Source: DASWHR01 sp035541035 (GTDB taxonomy: Bacteria > Actinomycetota > AC-67). Taken from it: a stretch of DNA of 7,964 nt. Shown here piece after piece: positions 6,750 to 7,964 of this stretch. The notes beneath the pieces were generated by a model that had not been told where the DNA came from, searched no databases, and saw nothing but the letters and a program-made list of their open reading frames with translations. The stretch's first letter is position 1; every line of letters starts with the position of its first letter. A program made the position numbers and the translations under genes. The DNA lies in the NCBI GenBank assembly GCA_035541035.1, contig DATLFO010000213.1, forward strand, positions 1 to 7,964, read 5' to 3'.

Positions 6750-6755
6750 TATAAT
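6750..6755 (+). promoter_or_regulatory. -10 box TATAAT of the HTH gene promoter
   Basis: An exact consensus TATAAT stands out in this GC-rich DNA, 26 nt before the TTG start. The predicted start site near 6762 gives a leader of about 20 nt containing AAGGAG. The -35 region (TTCCTT at 6726-6731, 18-bp spacing) matches poorly, which suggests that an activator or extended contacts may help. Confidence 0.65.
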
Positions 6756-6770
6756 GGGTCTACTCAGCGG

Positions 6771-6776
6771 AAGGAG
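6771..6776 (+). promoter_or_regulatory. Ribosome binding site AAGGAG deciding the TTG start
   Basis: AAGGAG ends 5 nt before TTG 6782. No ATG or GTG lies in frame at a suitable distance, so the rare TTG is the start. Confidence 0.8.
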
Positions 6777-6781
6777 AACGG

Positions 6782-6982
6782 TTGGCGAGTCCAGTCTCGC
6801 CCAGCGGCCCCCGTTTCCTGACTGCGTTGGAGGTCGCTGAGCGCATGCGTGTTTCGAAGATGACCGTGTACCGGCTCATCCGGAGCGGCAAGCTTCCCGC
6901 CGTCCGGGTGGGGAAATCGTTCCGTGTCCGGGAAGAGGACGTCGACAAGTATCTCGACTCGAGCTACGTGCGAGCCGTCTGA
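6782..6982 (+). CDS. BldC/excisionase-type small helix-turn-helix protein
   Basis: A 66-residue DNA-binding protein of the MerR-like/excisionase HTH class (HTH_17 type). After a short polar N-terminus, the helix-turn-helix occupies about residues 12-37 (FLTALEVAERMRVSKMTVYRLIRSG), and the wing and C-terminal helix occupy 38-60 (LPAVRVGKSFRVREEDVDKYL). There is no effector domain, as in BldC of Streptomyces, which binds DNA direct repeats as a cooperative multimer. Very similar small proteins sit beside proC in Actinobacteria, for example Rv0500A next to proC (Rv0500) in Mycobacterium tuberculosis. The TTG start has an ideal ribosome binding site and follows a TATAAT promoter. The upstream repeat array could be its own operator (inference). 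The next gene is 106 nt downstream on the same strand and may be co-transcribed. Confidence 0.92.
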   Translation: MASPVSPSGPRFLTALEVAERMRVSKMTVYRLIRSGKLPAVRVGKSFRVREEDVDKYLDSSYVRAV

Positions 6983-7076
6983 TCTCGTGGACCACCTCAC
7001 GGAATCCTGCCTGCGCTGCCGCGTGCCTTCCTTCCCCCGAGCAGGTATACGAAGCAGCGCGTAGTCCGAGATCGGC

Positions 7077-7082
7077 GGGGAG
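7077..7082 (+). promoter_or_regulatory. Shine-Dalgarno-like GGGGAG before a possible CTG start
   Basis: GGGGAG ends 6 nt before CTG 7089. No ATG, GTG or TTG exists in this frame between the TAG at 7062-7064 and GTG 7122, so this signal makes CTG 7089 the best-supported start of the Clp1-like gene. Confidence 0.45.
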
Positions 7083-7088
7083 ATCGTC

Positions 7089-7964
7089 CTGGACGCATAC
7101 GAAAGCGTCATCGCCCGGATCGTGGGCGCCGGCGGCATGGCCGTGGCGCTCGGCGGAATGGATTCCGGCAAGACCACCTTCTGCAAAATGGCGGCCGAGG
7201 TCGCCGTGCGCGTCGGCCGCAAAGTCGCGTACCTGGACACCGACGTCGGCCAAACCACCATCGGCCCGCCGGCCACCATCGGTATGAAGTACCTCGAGCA
7301 CGAGGACGATCTGAAGCCGGAAGCGCTGGCCCACCCGGATGCGATGTATTTCGTCGGCTCCGTGACCCCGCAGGGGCATCTGCTGCCCATCGTGGTGGGG
7401 GCATCGAAGATGGCCGAGCAGGCGCGGGCCCATGGCGCGGACATCATCTTGGTGGACACCACCGGCCTGATCGGTGGCACCCTCGGGCAGATCCTGAAGT
7501 ACCACAAGATCGAGGTGCTCCGTCCCGACATCGTCGTCGGATTCCAGCGCGGTGAAGAACTCGAGCCGATCCTGGGCGCGATCCGGCGCGCATTTCCGCT
7601 CACCGTCGAGACGCTCCCGGTGCCGGATGAGGTGAAGCCGACCAACGCCGACGATCGCATCACGCACCGCCAGGAGCGCCTTCGCGCCGCCTTCGAGCCC
7701 GGCGTGCATCACTGGAAGGTCAGAATGGGAATCTTCATCCCGAACGTGCCGCCCGATCTCGACCCGGCGCTGCTCGACGGGATGCTCGTGGGACTCGAGG
7801 ACGGCACCGGTCAGTGCATGGGGCTCGGGATCCTCGAGCATCGCGACGGATCGCTGCTGCTCCGCTCCACCGCGGACGAGGGGGCCAAAGCTCTTCGAAT
7901 CGGCTCGACGCGCGTGTCGCCGGAATACATGACGAGCCGCGTCGACCTCCGCGACCTGTTCGTC
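7089..7964 (+). CDS. Clp1/Grc3-like P-loop polynucleotide-kinase-family protein, 3' end outside the window
   Basis: Resembles the kinase domain of Clp1/Grc3/NOL9 proteins, which phosphorylate 5'-hydroxyl ends of RNA in eukaryotes and archaea; the activity is unproven here. With CTG 7089 as start, 292 residues are visible and the frame is still open. Walker A GGMDSGKT is at 22-29, the family motif DTDVGQTTIGPPATIG at 50-65, the VGSVTPQGHLLP segment near 96-107, and a Walker B-like VDTTG with Asp123 at 122-126, followed by LRPDIVVGFQRGEELEP. The large N-terminal beta domain of eukaryotic Clp1 is absent, as in shorter prokaryotic relatives; the C-terminal domain begins near residue 210. The helix DAYESVIARIVGAGG before Walker A reads as real protein, but GTG 7122 or ATG 7137 would delete most of it. 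Hence the CTG choice, which is uncertain. The HTH gene upstream may share its transcript. Confidence 0.8.
   Translation, partial: MDAYESVIARIVGAGGMAVALGGMDSGKTTFCKMAAEVAVRVGRKVAYLDTDVGQTTIGPPATIGMKYLEHEDDLKPEALAHPDAMYFVGSVTPQGHLLPIVVGASKMAEQARAHGADIILVDTTGLIGGTLGQILKYHKIEVLRPDIVVGFQRGEELEPILGAIRRAFPLTVETLPVPDEVKPTNADDRITHRQERLRAAFEPGVHHWKVRMGIFIPNVPPDLDPALLDGMLVGLEDGTGQCMGLGILEHRDGSLLLRSTADEGAKALRIGSTRVSPEYMTSRVDLRDLFV

Noticed and set aside
4798..6840. A 680-codon + strand open frame across the transporter and phosphatase-family genes
   Set aside because: Arg/Gly/Pro/Asp-rich low-complexity translation without motifs; it is antisense to a clear EamA protein and out of frame with the phosphatase-family protein.
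6987..7064. A 25-codon GTG-initiated frame between the HTH and Clp1-like genes, in frame with the latter but ended by TAG
   Set aside because: No ribosome binding site or family resemblance, and it is not Lys/Arg-rich enough for bS22. It could be a remnant or uORF but there is no positive support.
1..7964. Search for a defence, mobile or toxin-antitoxin system
   Set aside because: No transposase, integrase, nuclease, CRISPR repeat, reverse transcriptase or toxin-antitoxin-like pair was found. The small HTH protein belongs to a chromosomal actinobacterial type rather than a phage excisionase with a partner integrase.

Overview
This GC-rich window (roughly two thirds G+C) reads as ordinary, densely coding chromosome, most likely from a member of the Actinomycetota. 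The reasons are the base composition, frequent GTG/TTG starts, -10 boxes of the TAnnnT type close to start codons, and gene content: a small BldC/excisionase-type HTH protein, an actinobacterial-type 'phosphatase' family protein, AcuC and proC. I see no rRNA, tRNA, CRISPR array, insertion sequence or recognisable defence system. Lineage is inferred from family resemblance only.

Left part (1-1956, + strand): the 3' part of proC (pyrroline-5-carboxylate reductase, proline synthesis), a GNAT acetyltransferase that probably overlaps proC by 20 nt, and a hotdog-fold acyl-CoA thioesterase-like protein whose ATG overlaps the GNAT stop codon. The overlaps suggest one translationally coupled operon.

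Middle (2004-4699, + strand): a probable promoter and strong ribosome binding site precede an NAD-type aldehyde dehydrogenase. Four nucleotides after it begins a class I histone-deacetylase-fold protein of the AcuC type with all catalytic and zinc residues intact. The pair suggests aldehyde oxidation to a carboxylate together with lysine-acylation control, as AcuC does for acetyl-CoA synthetase in Bacillus. The substrates cannot be read from sequence.

Right part (4700-7964): an EamA-family membrane transporter is the only minus-strand gene. It is convergent with acuC and divergent from the phosphatase-family gene, which may have a leaderless transcript. A 201-nt intergenic region rich in short repeats and dyads then leads to a TATAAT promoter and a 66-residue HTH protein. 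The window ends inside a Clp1/Grc3-like P-loop polynucleotide-kinase-type gene that has no ordinary start codon where its conserved N-terminus begins.

The most interesting points are the AACGG repeat array in front of the BldC-like gene, the bacterial Clp1-like kinase with its unusual start, and the GNAT/thioesterase/ALDH/AcuC neighbourhood. None amounts to a demonstrated new system.
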